From Lentzea albida (GTDB taxonomy: Bacteria; Actinomycetota; Actinomycetes; Mycobacteriales; Pseudonocardiaceae), in NCBI RefSeq assembly GCF_900111005.1, contig NZ_FOFV01000021.1, positions 62,001 through 126,000 on the forward strand: a DNA stretch of 64,000 nucleotides, in the 5' to 3' direction. Numbering within the stretch: position 1 is the stretch's first letter; every line of letters begins with the position of its first letter. Made by a program: the position numbers and the translations under genes. Under the pieces are notes generated by a model. The model was not told where the DNA came from, searched no databases, and saw nothing but the letters and a program-made list of their open reading frames with translations. Positions 41,984 to 50,233 of the stretch are shown one piece after another.

Positions 41984-43870
41984 TCACTCGATCGGGGCCT
42001 CGGTGACGGCGTCGAGCGCCTGCTCGACCACCTCCGACAACGAGCGCATGAACGTCGCGCTCACGTGGTTGTCGTCGAAGTTGACCAGCAGGTCGCCCTT
42101 CACCGGCGGGCACTGGTCCTCGGTGCAGAGCTCGTCGCTGAAGTCGAGGAACGACACGTTGCCCGGCACGTCGAGGTGGGCGTAGGGAGGCACCGGCGAG
42201 AGCAGTTCGGACCGCGGTGCGCCGCACCGGGCCGCGGGGCCGTGCACCTGCACGCAGTCGAGCACCGAGAAGCTGTAGCGGGGGTTGTCCCGCACCGCCA
42301 CGACCGGGATTCCCGCGTCGTCGAGCTGGCGCCAGCGCTCGACGAAGCCCGGCGGCGTCACCTCGGTCAGTCCTACCTGGACGTTGCGCGTGGCGAGGGT
42401 GAACACGAAGTCGGGGCGCAGGTCGAGGATCTCGGTGGTGGCGTCCTCGTTCCACCGCACGCACGACTGGTCGCCGGGGTTCTTCTCCGACCGCGTGGAG
42501 TACGGGCAGGCGCCCTTGAGCATCGCGACCAGCTGCCAGTTCCGGCGTTGCGCGATCGGCTCCAGCGCGGCGATGTACTGCTGGACGTGCGAGTCGCCGA
42601 CGAGGACGACGCGTTTGGCCGGGGTGCCGCCGGCGGGGCCGTGGCAGATCTCCAGGTCCTGGTTGCGCGGTGACCTCTCGCAGTGCTGGCCGTCGATCGC
42701 CGCGAAGTCCGTGGCGGCGACCTGCGCGGCCACCTCGCGTGGGCCGGCCGGGTGCAGGAACGCGGTCGCCGCGAGCAGCGGGACGAGCAGCAGCGGGACG
42801 AGTGTGCGGGCCCTCCAGCGCGACTTGCGCACGGGTTCCTCGACGAGGTGGTGCGTGGCCGCCGCGAGCAGCAGCGACGCGCCGATGACGGCGAGTCCGC
42901 CGAGCATGCCGACCTCGCCGCGACCCTTGATCACGAGCCACCCCACCAGCACCGGCCAGTGCCAGAGGTAGAGGGAGTAGCTCAGGTTCCCCAGGTACCG
43001 CAACGGTTCGGCGGACAGGAAGCGGTCCGCGCCGAACCGGCTGCCGGTGGCCCCGGCGACGATCACCGCGGCGGCGCACGCCGTCGGCCACAGCGCCAGG
43101 TAGCCGGGGAAGGCCGCGCCGACGTCCAGGACCAGTCCGCAGACCAGCAAGCCCAGCAGCCCGGCCCAGCCCAGCACCGTCCTCAGTGGACGCGACAGGT
43201 CGATCCGCGACACCACCAGCGCCAGGAGCCCACCGAAGGCGAACTCCCAGATCCGGGTCGCCGTGTGGAAGTAGGCCAGCGGCTGGTCGAGGGCCGTGAG
43301 CCACACGGAGAAACCGAGCGACACAGCGAAAACCGCGAGCAGAACGCGTGAAAGCGAGCCCCGCAGCAGCGTGACCACCAGCACGAGCAAGGGCCACAGC
43401 AGGTAGAACTGCCCCTGGATCGACAGCGACCAGAAGTGCTGGACCACGCTCGCGTGCTCGTGCTGCGCGTAGTAGTCCGTCGAATCCGACGCCAGCTGCC
43501 AGTTCTCGACGAACAACGCGGAGGCGATCACCTCGCGCACGGTCTGCGACCAGCGGTTCTCCGGCAGCAGCAGCGCACCGGCCACGAGTGTCGTGCCGAG
43601 CACGACGACCGCCGCGGGCAACAGCCTCCTGGCCGTCCTGCTCCACGTCGCGCGCAGGTCGATCCGCCCGCGTCCGGCGGCGCGCACGAGCTGACCCGTC
43701 ACCAGGAAACCGGAGATGAGGAAGAAGACGTCGACACCGCCGGAGACGCGGCCCAGCCACACGTGGTAGACGACCACGAGCAGTGCGGCCACCGCACGCA
43801 GGCCCTGCAGTTCCGCGCGATAGGTCCGGCCCGGCGCCCGCTCCGCCGCTCTGTGATCACTGCCCAGCAC
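41984..43870 (-). CDS. OafA/YrhL acyltransferase with SGNH domain
   Basis: Integral membrane protein of 628 residues. N-terminal acyltransferase-3 domain: YRAELQGLRAVAALLVVVYHVWLGRVSGGVDVFFLISGFLVTG, with the family Arg in GLRAVA and His in YHVW, about ten membrane segments, and LWHWPVLVGW near residue 325. C-terminal extracytoplasmic SGNH hydrolase-like domain from about 400: VVLVGDSHVQQYIAALEP (GDSH) and FDDNHVSATFM (D-x-x-H). It transfers acyl (often acetyl) groups to cell-wall glycans or secondary metabolites, the SGNH domain completing transfer. Target unknown. Confidence 0.93.
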   Translation of the reverse strand: MLGSDHRAAERAPGRTYRAELQGLRAVAALLVVVYHVWLGRVSGGVDVFFLISGFLVTGQLVRAAGRGRIDLRATWSRTARRLLPAAVVVLGTTLVAGALLLPENRWSQTVREVIASALFVENWQLASDSTDYYAQHEHASVVQHFWSLSIQGQFYLLWPLLVLVVTLLRGSLSRVLLAVFAVSLGFSVWLTALDQPLAYFHTATRIWEFAFGGLLALVVSRIDLSRPLRTVLGWAGLLGLLVCGLVLDVGAAFPGYLALWPTACAAAVIVAGATGSRFGADRFLSAEPLRYLGNLSYSLYLWHWPVLVGWLVIKGRGEVGMLGGLAVIGASLLLAAATHHLVEEPVRKSRWRARTLVPLLLVPLLAATAFLHPAGPREVAAQVAATDFAAIDGQHCERSPRNQDLEICHGPAGGTPAKRVVLVGDSHVQQYIAALEPIAQRRNWQLVAMLKGACPYSTRSEKNPGDQSCVRWNEDATTEILDLRPDFVFTLATRNVQVGLTEVTPPGFVERWRQLDDAGIPVVAVRDNPRYSFSVLDCVQVHGPAARCGAPRSELLSPVPPYAHLDVPGNVSFLDFSDELCTEDQCPPVKGDLLVNFDDNHVSATFMRSLSEVVEQALDAVTEAPIE

Positions 43871-44042
43871 GCCTGCGAGGCTGGCGTGTCACGGCCGCGC
43901 GGTAAATCCGTGGCAACACCCAAATCCGCCCCGCGCCACCCCTGCCCACGGCGGGAGGTTGAGTGCCCGGACGGATCGTCCGCACAGCGTGCGACGGGCA
44001 TCGTGGACGGCACAACCCCTCCGACCGCCGCTGGGAGGCGCC

Positions 44043-44207
44043 ATGGTCCACACCGGCCACACCACCCGCACTCGACGGCAGCTGCCCTGGGTCCTGCTCG
44101 GGGTCGCACTGGCCCTGCTGATCGCTGGAATCGCCACGCCGCACGCACTTCTGATCGCCGCCGGGCTCATCCTGGCCGGTCTGATCGGCCTGCACCGCAA
44201 GCCCTGA
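44043..44207 (+). CDS. Small two-segment membrane protein
   Basis: Protein of 54 residues with a basic start (HTTRTRRQ) and two hydrophobic stretches: LPWVLLGVALALLIAGIA and ALLIAAGLILAGLIGL, ending HRKP. ATG 44043 follows GGGAGGC. Together with the CBS-domain gene at 44310 and the ion transporter at 44898 on the same strand it may form a transport-related group. Upstream (43871-44042) nothing else is seen. Confidence 0.65.
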   Translation: MVHTGHTTRTRRQLPWVLLGVALALLIAGIATPHALLIAAGLILAGLIGLHRKP

Positions 44208-44309
44208 CTACATGTCCACGAAGTCCGAAATGGGTGTTGCACCCGATAGTTCCGGACGGCCGTCCCGCCCAGACTGGGAACCACGACCTGGCTGGAGACG
44301 GGAGGCGAC

Positions 44310-44816
44310 ATGTCCACAGCGGGACGACTGGCCGGACGCACCGAACGGGCTGATGCCATGCAGGCACGCGACATCGCCATCAACGTCCCGACCGTGACGG
44401 TCGACGACCCGATCACCAAGGCGGTGCGGGTGATGGCGGTCAACAGGCTGCCGGGGCTCATCGTGGTCGACGACCGCGCCCGGCCGTGGACGGTGCTGCC
44501 CGGCACCCAGGTGCTGCGGCTCGCGGTTCCCCAGTCCTACCAGGAGGACCCGGCGCTCGCCCGCGTCCTGGACGAGGGTTCCGCCGACCTGTTCTGGGTG
44601 GAGCTGAGCGACCGCACCGTCGGCGACGTGGCGCCGCACCAGCGCGCCAAACCCGCGACCGTCCGCGCCGACGCGACCCTGCTGGAGGTCGCGGCGCTGA
44701 TGGCACGCCAGCACAGCCCGCTCGTCGCCGTCGTCGACGAGGCGGGAGTGCTCGTCGGGGCGATCACCCTCGACCGCCTCATCACCTCGCTCGCCGTCTA
44801 CACCGGCGAGGACTGA
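44310..44816 (+). CDS. CBS-domain protein
   Basis: Protein of 168 residues with two CBS motifs in one Bateman module: [39 protein letters not shown] near residue 17 and [44 protein letters not shown] near 112. CBS modules bind adenosine nucleotides or SAM and gate the activity of transporters and enzymes. ATG 44310 with GACGGGAGG; ATG 44358 is an alternative. Its gene is followed by an ArsB/NhaD-type transporter, so the CBS module may regulate that pump; this is a context inference. Confidence 0.9.
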   Translation: MSTAGRLAGRTERADAMQARDIAINVPTVTVDDPITKAVRVMAVNRLPGLIVVDDRARPWTVLPGTQVLRLAVPQSYQEDPALARVLDEGSADLFWVELSDRTVGDVAPHQRAKPATVRADATLLEVAALMARQHSPLVAVVDEAGVLVGAITLDRLITSLAVYTGED

Positions 44817-44839
44817 GTTCACCGGACCATCTGTCCCCC

Positions 44840-44876
44840 GTCACCGCCGGCGTGCTGAACTCGCGCCGGCGGTGAC
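44840..44876 (+). terminator. Hairpin between CBS gene and transporter
   Basis: Perfect 13-bp arms GTCACCGCCGGCG (44840-44852) and CGCCGGCGGTGAC (44864-44876), 11-base loop, placed between the CBS gene stop and the transporter start (44898). Either a terminator or an attenuator. Confidence 0.65.
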
Positions 44877-44897
44877 AGCCATCGGGTTGGGAGATCC

Positions 44898-46181
44898 GTG
44901 AGCGCCGCACTCGCCCTGACGATCTTCCTCGTCGCGTTCTTCTTCATCGCCACCGAGAAGGCGAACAAGGTCAAGGTCGTCCTCGTCGCCGCCGGGCTGA
45001 TGGCCGTGTTCGGGCTGGTCCCGGGCTCGGAGGTGTTCTTCTCCGAACACGCGGGCATCGACTGGAACGTCATCTTCCTGCTGTTCGGCATGATGATCAT
45101 CGTCGGCATCGTCAAGCAGACCGGCGTGTTCGACTACCTGGCCATCTGGGCCGCCAAGAAGGCCCGCGGCCGCCCGTACCGGTTGATGGTCATGCTGATG
45201 ATCATCACCGCGATCGCGTCGCCGTTCCTGGACAACGTCACCACGATCATGCTGGTCGCGCCGGTCACCATCGTGGTCTGCAACCGCCTGAAGATCGCCG
45301 CCCAGCCGTACCTGATCGCGGAGGTGCTGGCGTCCAACATCGGTGGCGCCGCGACGTTGATCGGTGATCCGCCGAACATCATCATCGGCAGCCGGGCCGG
45401 GCTGACGTTCATGGACTTCCTGGTGCACATGGCGCCGATCGTCGCCGTCGTGTTCGTGGTGTTCGTGCTGCTCACGAAAGTCCTGTTCCGCAGGTCGTTC
45501 CAGTACAACGCCGAGAACGTCGAAGCCGTGATGGCGTTGCAGGAACGGCGGGCGATCACCGATCCGGCGATGCTGCGCCGGTGCCTGATCGTGTTCACCG
45601 GCGTGGTGATCGGGTTCGGCCTGCACGCGGTGGTGCACGTCGATCCCGCGATCGTCGCCCTCGTCGGCGCGGGCGTGATGCTGCTCGTGACGCGGGCGGA
45701 CGTGAACGACGTGCTCGCCGAGGTCGAGTGGCCGACGCTGACGTTCTTCATGGGCCTGTTCGTGATGGTCGCCGGTCTCGTCCACACAGGAGTGATCGAG
45801 ACCGTGGGCACGTGGGCGGTCTCGGCGTTCGGCGACAACTACTTCGCCGCCGCCACCGCGTTGCTCTTCGGTTCGAGCGTGCTCGGAGCGTTCTTCGACA
45901 ACATCCCGTACGTCGCCACGATGACCCCGGTGGTCGAGGGCATGGTCGCGGAGATCCCCGACGCCGCGACGGGTCAGTCGCTGTGGTGGGCGTTCGCCCT
46001 CGGCGCGGACTTCGGCGGCAACGGCACGGCGGTCGCCGCGAGCGCCAACGTCGTCGCGCTCGGCATCGCCGCCCGCGCCGGGCACCGGATCAGCTTCTGG
46101 CAGTTCACCCGGTACGGCATCGTCGTGACGCTGGTCAGCACCGCGATGGCGTGGGTCTACGTCTGGCTGCGGTACTTCTGA
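44898..46181 (+). CDS. ArsB/NhaD-type ion transporter
   Basis: Polytopic membrane protein of 427 residues in the IT superfamily: VIFLLFGMMIIVGIVKQTGVFDYLAIWAAKKARGRPYRLM, FLDNVTTIMLVAPVTIVV, NIGGAATLIGDPPNIIIGSRAGLTFMDFL and the inverted-repeat counterpart SSVLGAFFDNIPYVATMTPVVEGM with GADFGGNGTAVAASANVV. The pair of DN-[VI]-x-[TY] helices is the NhaD/ArsB pattern. It could export arsenite or Na+ or carry organic ions; there is no ArsA, ArsC or ArsR in the window. GTG 44898 with TTGGGAG. Preceded by the CBS gene; overlaps the convergent MFS gene by 25 bp. Confidence 0.9.
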   Translation: MSAALALTIFLVAFFFIATEKANKVKVVLVAAGLMAVFGLVPGSEVFFSEHAGIDWNVIFLLFGMMIIVGIVKQTGVFDYLAIWAAKKARGRPYRLMVMLMIITAIASPFLDNVTTIMLVAPVTIVVCNRLKIAAQPYLIAEVLASNIGGAATLIGDPPNIIIGSRAGLTFMDFLVHMAPIVAVVFVVFVLLTKVLFRRSFQYNAENVEAVMALQERRAITDPAMLRRCLIVFTGVVIGFGLHAVVHVDPAIVALVGAGVMLLVTRADVNDVLAEVEWPTLTFFMGLFVMVAGLVHTGVIETVGTWAVSAFGDNYFAAATALLFGSSVLGAFFDNIPYVATMTPVVEGMVAEIPDAATGQSLWWAFALGADFGGNGTAVAASANVVALGIAARAGHRISFWQFTRYGIVVTLVSTAMAWVYVWLRYF

Positions 46182-47383
46182 CGCCGCAGCACGGGGGACA
46201 CCCAGGCCGTCGTGACTCCCGCGAACAGCACCGCGAGCCCGCCGGCGAGTCCCGCCCGCGGATCACCGGCGGCGACCGACAGGACACCGGCCAGCCCCGC
46301 CCCCAGGGGCTGGCCGAGACCCCATGCGACCATCCGCGCCGTGGTGTTGACCCGCGACTGCAACTCCTCCGGGCAGACCTGCTGCCGGTAGGTGATCCCG
46401 TTGATCACGACGAGGGCGCCGGTGACGCCCCACAGCGTGGCCGTGACGCACAGGACGGTCCAGTGCCCGCTGACGAGCACCAGGCAGCCGCAGAGCAGGG
46501 ACAGCGGCAGCGTCGCGAGCGACACCTTCGCGTTGCCCCAGCGCCGGGTCACCTTCGGGAACAACCGCGAGGCGACGACCGCGCCCACGCCCCAGCAGCT
46601 GAACAGCACGGCGAGCCGCGGATCGCCCTTCGGCGCCACCCCGAGCACCTTGTCGGCGAACGGCACGAGCACCGCCATCCACGCGCCGCTCGCCACCGAG
46701 TGCGTGGCGCCGACGAGGGTGAGGACCCGGATGACCGGCTCGCGCCAGAGGAACCGCAGCCCCTCCTTCACGTCCTCGGTGAGCTCACCCGCCCCGCGCA
46801 CCGGCCGCGGAGTGCTCAGCACGCTGGTGATGGCGCGCAACAACAACGCGGACCCGACCGCCGTCAACGCGTTCACCGCCAGCAGTGCCGCCGGCGCGAC
46901 GACCGCCACGAGCAGACCCGTCAGGCCGGGCACGACGAGTTCCACGACGGTCGTGCGCCCGTACAGGGTCGAGTAGGCGGCGGGCAGCTTCTCCTTGCCC
47001 ACCAACGTGGGCAGCGCGCCGAAGTTCGCGGCGTCGAAGAACACGAACGCGGTCTGCGTCGCGAACGCCACCACCACGACGTGCGGCGCCGTCAGTCCGC
47101 CGAGCAACCAGGCCACCGGCACGCTGAACAACACCACGGCGACGGTGACGTCCATCGCGACCATCATCAGCCGGCGGTCCAGCCGATCCGCGAGAGCACC
47201 GGCAAGCAGCCCGAACACGAGGTACGGCAACGCTTCCGCGGCCGTGACGGCCGACGTCCAGCCCACCGAGCCCGTCAGCTGGTAGACGAGGACGGGCAGC
47301 GCCACCGCCGACACCACGGCACCTGTCACCGACAGCACCCGTGCGTTGAGGTACCGGCGGAAGTCGTGTTCGGTTCCTGTCAC
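46157..47383 (-). CDS. MFS transporter (MFS_3 / enterobactin-exporter-like)
   Basis: About 408 residues, 12 membrane segments: FRRYLNARVLSVTGAVVSAVALPVLVYQLTGSVGWTSAV, GLLAGALADRLDRRLMMVAMD (motif A-like), and a second half beginning FLWREPVIRVLTLVGATHS. This pattern is that of EntS-like exporters of siderophores or macrolides. GTG 47383 overlaps the WYL regulator stop by 4 bp, so the regulator and transporter are co-translated. Substrate unknown. Confidence 0.88.
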   Translation of the reverse strand: MTGTEHDFRRYLNARVLSVTGAVVSAVALPVLVYQLTGSVGWTSAVTAAEALPYLVFGLLAGALADRLDRRLMMVAMDVTVAVVLFSVPVAWLLGGLTAPHVVVVAFATQTAFVFFDAANFGALPTLVGKEKLPAAYSTLYGRTTVVELVVPGLTGLLVAVVAPAALLAVNALTAVGSALLLRAITSVLSTPRPVRGAGELTEDVKEGLRFLWREPVIRVLTLVGATHSVASGAWMAVLVPFADKVLGVAPKGDPRLAVLFSCWGVGAVVASRLFPKVTRRWGNAKVSLATLPLSLLCGCLVLVSGHWTVLCVTATLWGVTGALVVINGITYRQQVCPEELQSRVNTTARMVAWGLGQPLGAGLAGVLSVAAGDPRAGLAGGLAVLFAGVTTAWVSPVLRRQKYRSQT

Positions 47384-48354
47384 TGCGATCCCTCCCCGTA
47401 CCGGCCGGCCACCGCCACCGCCCGGTCCCGCACCCTGTCGCGCAACCACTGCGGCTCCAGCGCTTCCGCCCCCGTCGACAGCTGCCACAACGCCCACTCC
47501 GCGTGCCGGGCGTCCTGGAACGTGACCTCCATCCGCAGCCGGTCGCCGTCGGGTCCCTCCACGAGCACGGCCAACGCGGTCCTCACCAGTTCCTCGCGCC
47601 GTGCCGGATCCACCCGCAACACCACCGCCACCTGGTCACCGCCGGTCCGGAACCGCGTGCTGCGTTCCTGCCAGAGCCGGTCGAGGTCGACCCGGTCCGG
47701 ACGCTCCGCCGGTTCGTCCAGTTCCTCGGCGGCCAGGACCCGCGACAGCCGGTAGGTCCGGTCCTCCCCCGCCCTGCGCGCCAGCAGGTACCCCTGCCCC
47801 CGCGCGGTGACCAGGCCGATCGGGTCGACCGTGCGCCACCGCGCCGCGCTGCCCGAGGCCTCGTAGCGGATGCGCAGCCGACGTCCCGCGAACACCGCGC
47901 GCCGCACCTGCGCCACGACCGCGTCCGGCAGTTCCTCCTCGGCGGAACGGCGGGCGAGCAGATCGATCTCCGGGTCGACGAGCAGGCGCTCCGCCGCACC
48001 GGCCGCGGTCTGCCGGTAGCCCTCGGGCAGCGCGTCGACCACCTTCAGCATCGCCGAGGCGAGCGCCGAACCGAGACCGAACACCTGCGCCCCGCGGCGC
48101 GAGCCGGCGACCAGCAGGGCGAGCGCCTCGTCGTGGTTCAGGCCGGTCAGCTCGGTCCGGAAACCGGGCAGCAGCGCGAAACCGCCGTGCCGGCCGCGTT
48201 CGGCGTAGACCGGGACCCCGGCCGCGGACAACGCCTCGACGTCGCGCAGCACCGTCCGGGTGGACACCTCGAGCTCGCGGGCGAGCGAGGTGGCGGACAG
48301 CCGCCCGTGCCGCCGCAGCAACAGGACCAGCGAGACCAACCGGTCGGCACGCAT
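47380..48354 (-). CDS. WYL-domain HTH regulator
   Basis: Protein of 324 residues with an N-terminal HTH_11 (ADRLVSLVLLLRRHGRLSATSLARELEVSTRTVLRDVEALSAAGVPVYAERGRHGGFALLPG) and a WYL region in which the tripeptide is degraded (RIRYEAS ... TVDPIGLVTARGQGYLLARRAG). A C-terminal WCX domain completes it. WYL proteins sense ligands or nucleic acid. Divergent from a RidA-like gene with a near-perfect palindrome between; upstream of and coupled with an MFS gene. TAGGGT 6 bases before the ATG suggests leaderless translation. Confidence 0.92.
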   Translation of the reverse strand: MRADRLVSLVLLLRRHGRLSATSLARELEVSTRTVLRDVEALSAAGVPVYAERGRHGGFALLPGFRTELTGLNHDEALALLVAGSRRGAQVFGLGSALASAMLKVVDALPEGYRQTAAGAAERLLVDPEIDLLARRSAEEELPDAVVAQVRRAVFAGRRLRIRYEASGSAARWRTVDPIGLVTARGQGYLLARRAGEDRTYRLSRVLAAEELDEPAERPDRVDLDRLWQERSTRFRTGGDQVAVVLRVDPARREELVRTALAVLVEGPDGDRLRMEVTFQDARHAEWALWQLSTGAEALEPQWLRDRVRDRAVAVAGRYGEGSQ

Positions 48355-48369
48355 GCGGAAACCCTACGG

Positions 48370-48398
48370 GAATACACGACAGAGGATGTCGCGTATTC
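48370..48398. promoter_or_regulatory. Palindromic operator between WYL and RidA genes
   Basis: GAATACACGACA (48370-48381) and TGTCGCGTATTC (48387-48398), 11 of 12 positions complementary, 5-base spacer GAGGA. Probably bound by the WYL regulator and controlling both directions. Confidence 0.75.
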
Positions 48399-48440
48399 GT
48401 TGGCAGGCTCACCAGCGACAACCTCGAGATTGGAGCTGCA

Positions 48441-48842
48441 GTGGCACTGGAACGAACGCCCGTCAACCCGTGGGCGTGGTCGGCAGAGCTGGGCTACCAC
48501 CAGGGCGAGGTCGTGACCGGGCAGACCCGGACGCTGTACCTCGCCGGGCAGACCTCGACGAACGCCGACGGCAAGCCCGAGCACCCCGGCGACATGGCGG
48601 CGCAGGTCGCGCTGAGCCTCGACAACCTGGAGGCCGTGCTGGCGAAGGCCGGGATGACGCTGGCGAACCTCGTGCGGCTCAACGTCTACACCACTGACGT
48701 CGACCTGCTCTTCCAGCACTACGGCGTGCTGGCGGCACGGCTGGGCGCCGCGCGGGTCGCCCCGCCGACGACGATGCTCGGGGTCGACAGGCTGGCGCTC
48801 GCGGACCTGTTGGTGGAGTTGGAAGGGACGGCCGTGGCATGA
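48441..48842 (+). CDS. RidA/YjgF-family protein
   Basis: Protein of 133 residues of the RidA fold: LYLAGQTSTNADGKPEHPGDMAAQVALSLDNLEAVLAKAGMTLANLVRLNVYTTDVDLLFQHYGVLAARLGAARVAPPTTMLGVDRLALADLLVELEG. Archetypal RidA deaminates reactive imines using an Arg in the position before C-terminal strand residues; here the usual RxxxP region reads GAARVAPPTTMLGV with Arg present. A divergently transcribed WYL regulator and an exporter are neighbours, and all three may be controlled together. Whether it has imine deaminase activity or another role is open. Confidence 0.9.
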   Translation: MALERTPVNPWAWSAELGYHQGEVVTGQTRTLYLAGQTSTNADGKPEHPGDMAAQVALSLDNLEAVLAKAGMTLANLVRLNVYTTDVDLLFQHYGVLAARLGAARVAPPTTMLGVDRLALADLLVELEGTAVA

Positions 48843-48918
48843 CGACCGCGGGGGCCGGGACCGCCCTCCGCCGGGGTCCCGGTCACCTCGCACGACCGCG
48901 AAGAGATCTGCAGGCGGA

Positions 48919-49995
48919 TCACCCTCGCGAACCGGTTCTCCCGTTCGGTGCGGGAGTCGCCGAACGCCCGGCCGGCTGCGGCGGGCCGCTGAGGTCGGCC
49001 CCGGATCCGACACCCTGCTGGTCGGGCACGAGTGCGGCTCGCCGATCGGGTCCGTCGTCGTAGTGGTGTTCGACCGCGGAGGTGAGGAGGGCCAGTTGCC
49101 GGTCGAGCGCGGGATGCCGTTGCGGTGGCGCGACCGCCTTGAGGTCGTGCAGCGCGGCGAAGATCCGGCGCGGGACCTGCGGTGAGGCGACTCCGGCCAG
49201 CCGGAGCTCGTCGAAGGCGAGTCGCACGTAGCCGTCCCATCCGAGAACGCGCTCGGTGAGGCGGACGTCGCCGTGGGCGTCGTCGTGCCGGCCGGTCGGG
49301 AAGCTCCGGGTGGCGAGCTGGCGGAGGGCGTCGTGCAGGCGGTCGATGACCATGACGGTCGTGGTGGGGTCGGTGAAGGGCTGGGCGATGCCGCGTTCGG
49401 CGATGTCGACGAGCTTGCGGAAGCCGTAGGCCGGGTCGTCGCCGTGGGTGCGTTCGGCGGCGAGGACGACGAGCCCGGCCAGCTGCCCGTGGTCCAGGCG
49501 GGCGGCGTCGCCGCGGATCCGGAACAGCGGCGCGCCCGCGGGCACGAAGTCACCCATCATGGGAACCAGTTCGAGCACGCAGCCGGCGTCGTGGGCGGCG
49601 GCGACCAGGGCGGGGCGGTCGAGGTCGTCCACGATCCCGGATTCGGGGCAGACGACCACGTCACGCGCGGCCGGCGTCGAGTCGTCGGACGTGTAGAGCC
49701 GGTCGATCTGTTCGTGGAGGTGGTCGCCGACCAGGTCGATCAGGCCGGCGGCGCGCAGCGAGTTCCCGGAGTGGTGCATGTAGAGGAACAGGGTGACCAT
49801 GGCCGACGCGATCGTGCTGAGGATCGTGGACACCGCGTCCGGCTTGCCGGTGATGCTGGTCGGGATCATGCGGTCGCCGAACGCCCGGTCGATCGCAACC
49901 GTGACGACGGACAGCGCGATCGCGGCGAGCACGCAGAGCAGGGGAACGATCCAGAGCTCGCCTCGCAGGCGGTGACGGGTGCGCAGGGACGGCAT
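48919..49995 (-). CDS. DUF2254-type membrane protein with internal deletion
   Basis: About 358 residues. N-terminal TM region (LWIVPLLCVLAAIALSVVTVAIDRAFG) and STILSTIASAMVTL match the start of DUF2254 predicted membrane proteins. The text then jumps straight into FLYMHHSGNSLRAAGLIDLVGDHLHEQIDRLY, which in the family lies after about three more membrane segments. So roughly 70-80 residues are missing in frame near nucleotide 49788. The cytoplasmic C-terminal part (VPAGAPLFRIRGD, ERTHGDDPAYGFRKLVDIAERGIAQPFTDPTTTV) is otherwise normal for the family, with a low-complexity tail after it. Function of DUF2254 is unknown. ATG 49995; the 238-bp gap 49996-50233 shows nothing. Confidence 0.75.
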   Translation of the reverse strand: MPSLRTRHRLRGELWIVPLLCVLAAIALSVVTVAIDRAFGDRMIPTSITGKPDAVSTILSTIASAMVTLFLYMHHSGNSLRAAGLIDLVGDHLHEQIDRLYTSDDSTPAARDVVVCPESGIVDDLDRPALVAAAHDAGCVLELVPMMGDFVPAGAPLFRIRGDAARLDHGQLAGLVVLAAERTHGDDPAYGFRKLVDIAERGIAQPFTDPTTTVMVIDRLHDALRQLATRSFPTGRHDDAHGDVRLTERVLGWDGYVRLAFDELRLAGVASPQVPRRIFAALHDLKAVAPPQRHPALDRQLALLTSAVEHHYDDGPDRRAALVPDQQGVGSGADLSGPPQPAGRSATPAPNGRTGSRG

Positions 49996-50233
49996 CGGCG
50001 ACTTCCTCTCAGCGGGCGGACTGGACGTCTTCGTCACCGGGCGCGGGCCGGACTCCCCCTCTCCCGCGCACCCCCGGGTCCCGTCTCCGACCGGTGTCGC
50101 CGGGGAACACGTCGAAGACGCCGAACGTCGGCTCACCGACTCGCACCACGGCTCCTCCTCCGGTTCCTGCGCCTTCAACCGGACGGCCTACCCGTGCGAG
50201 GACGGGGCAAACGCCGTCGTCCCGCCACCACGA

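Noticed and set aside
49996-50233. A gene in the 238-bp gap before the MatC-type gene
   Set aside because: Frames on both strands are low-complexity with no ribosome site or recognisable motif.
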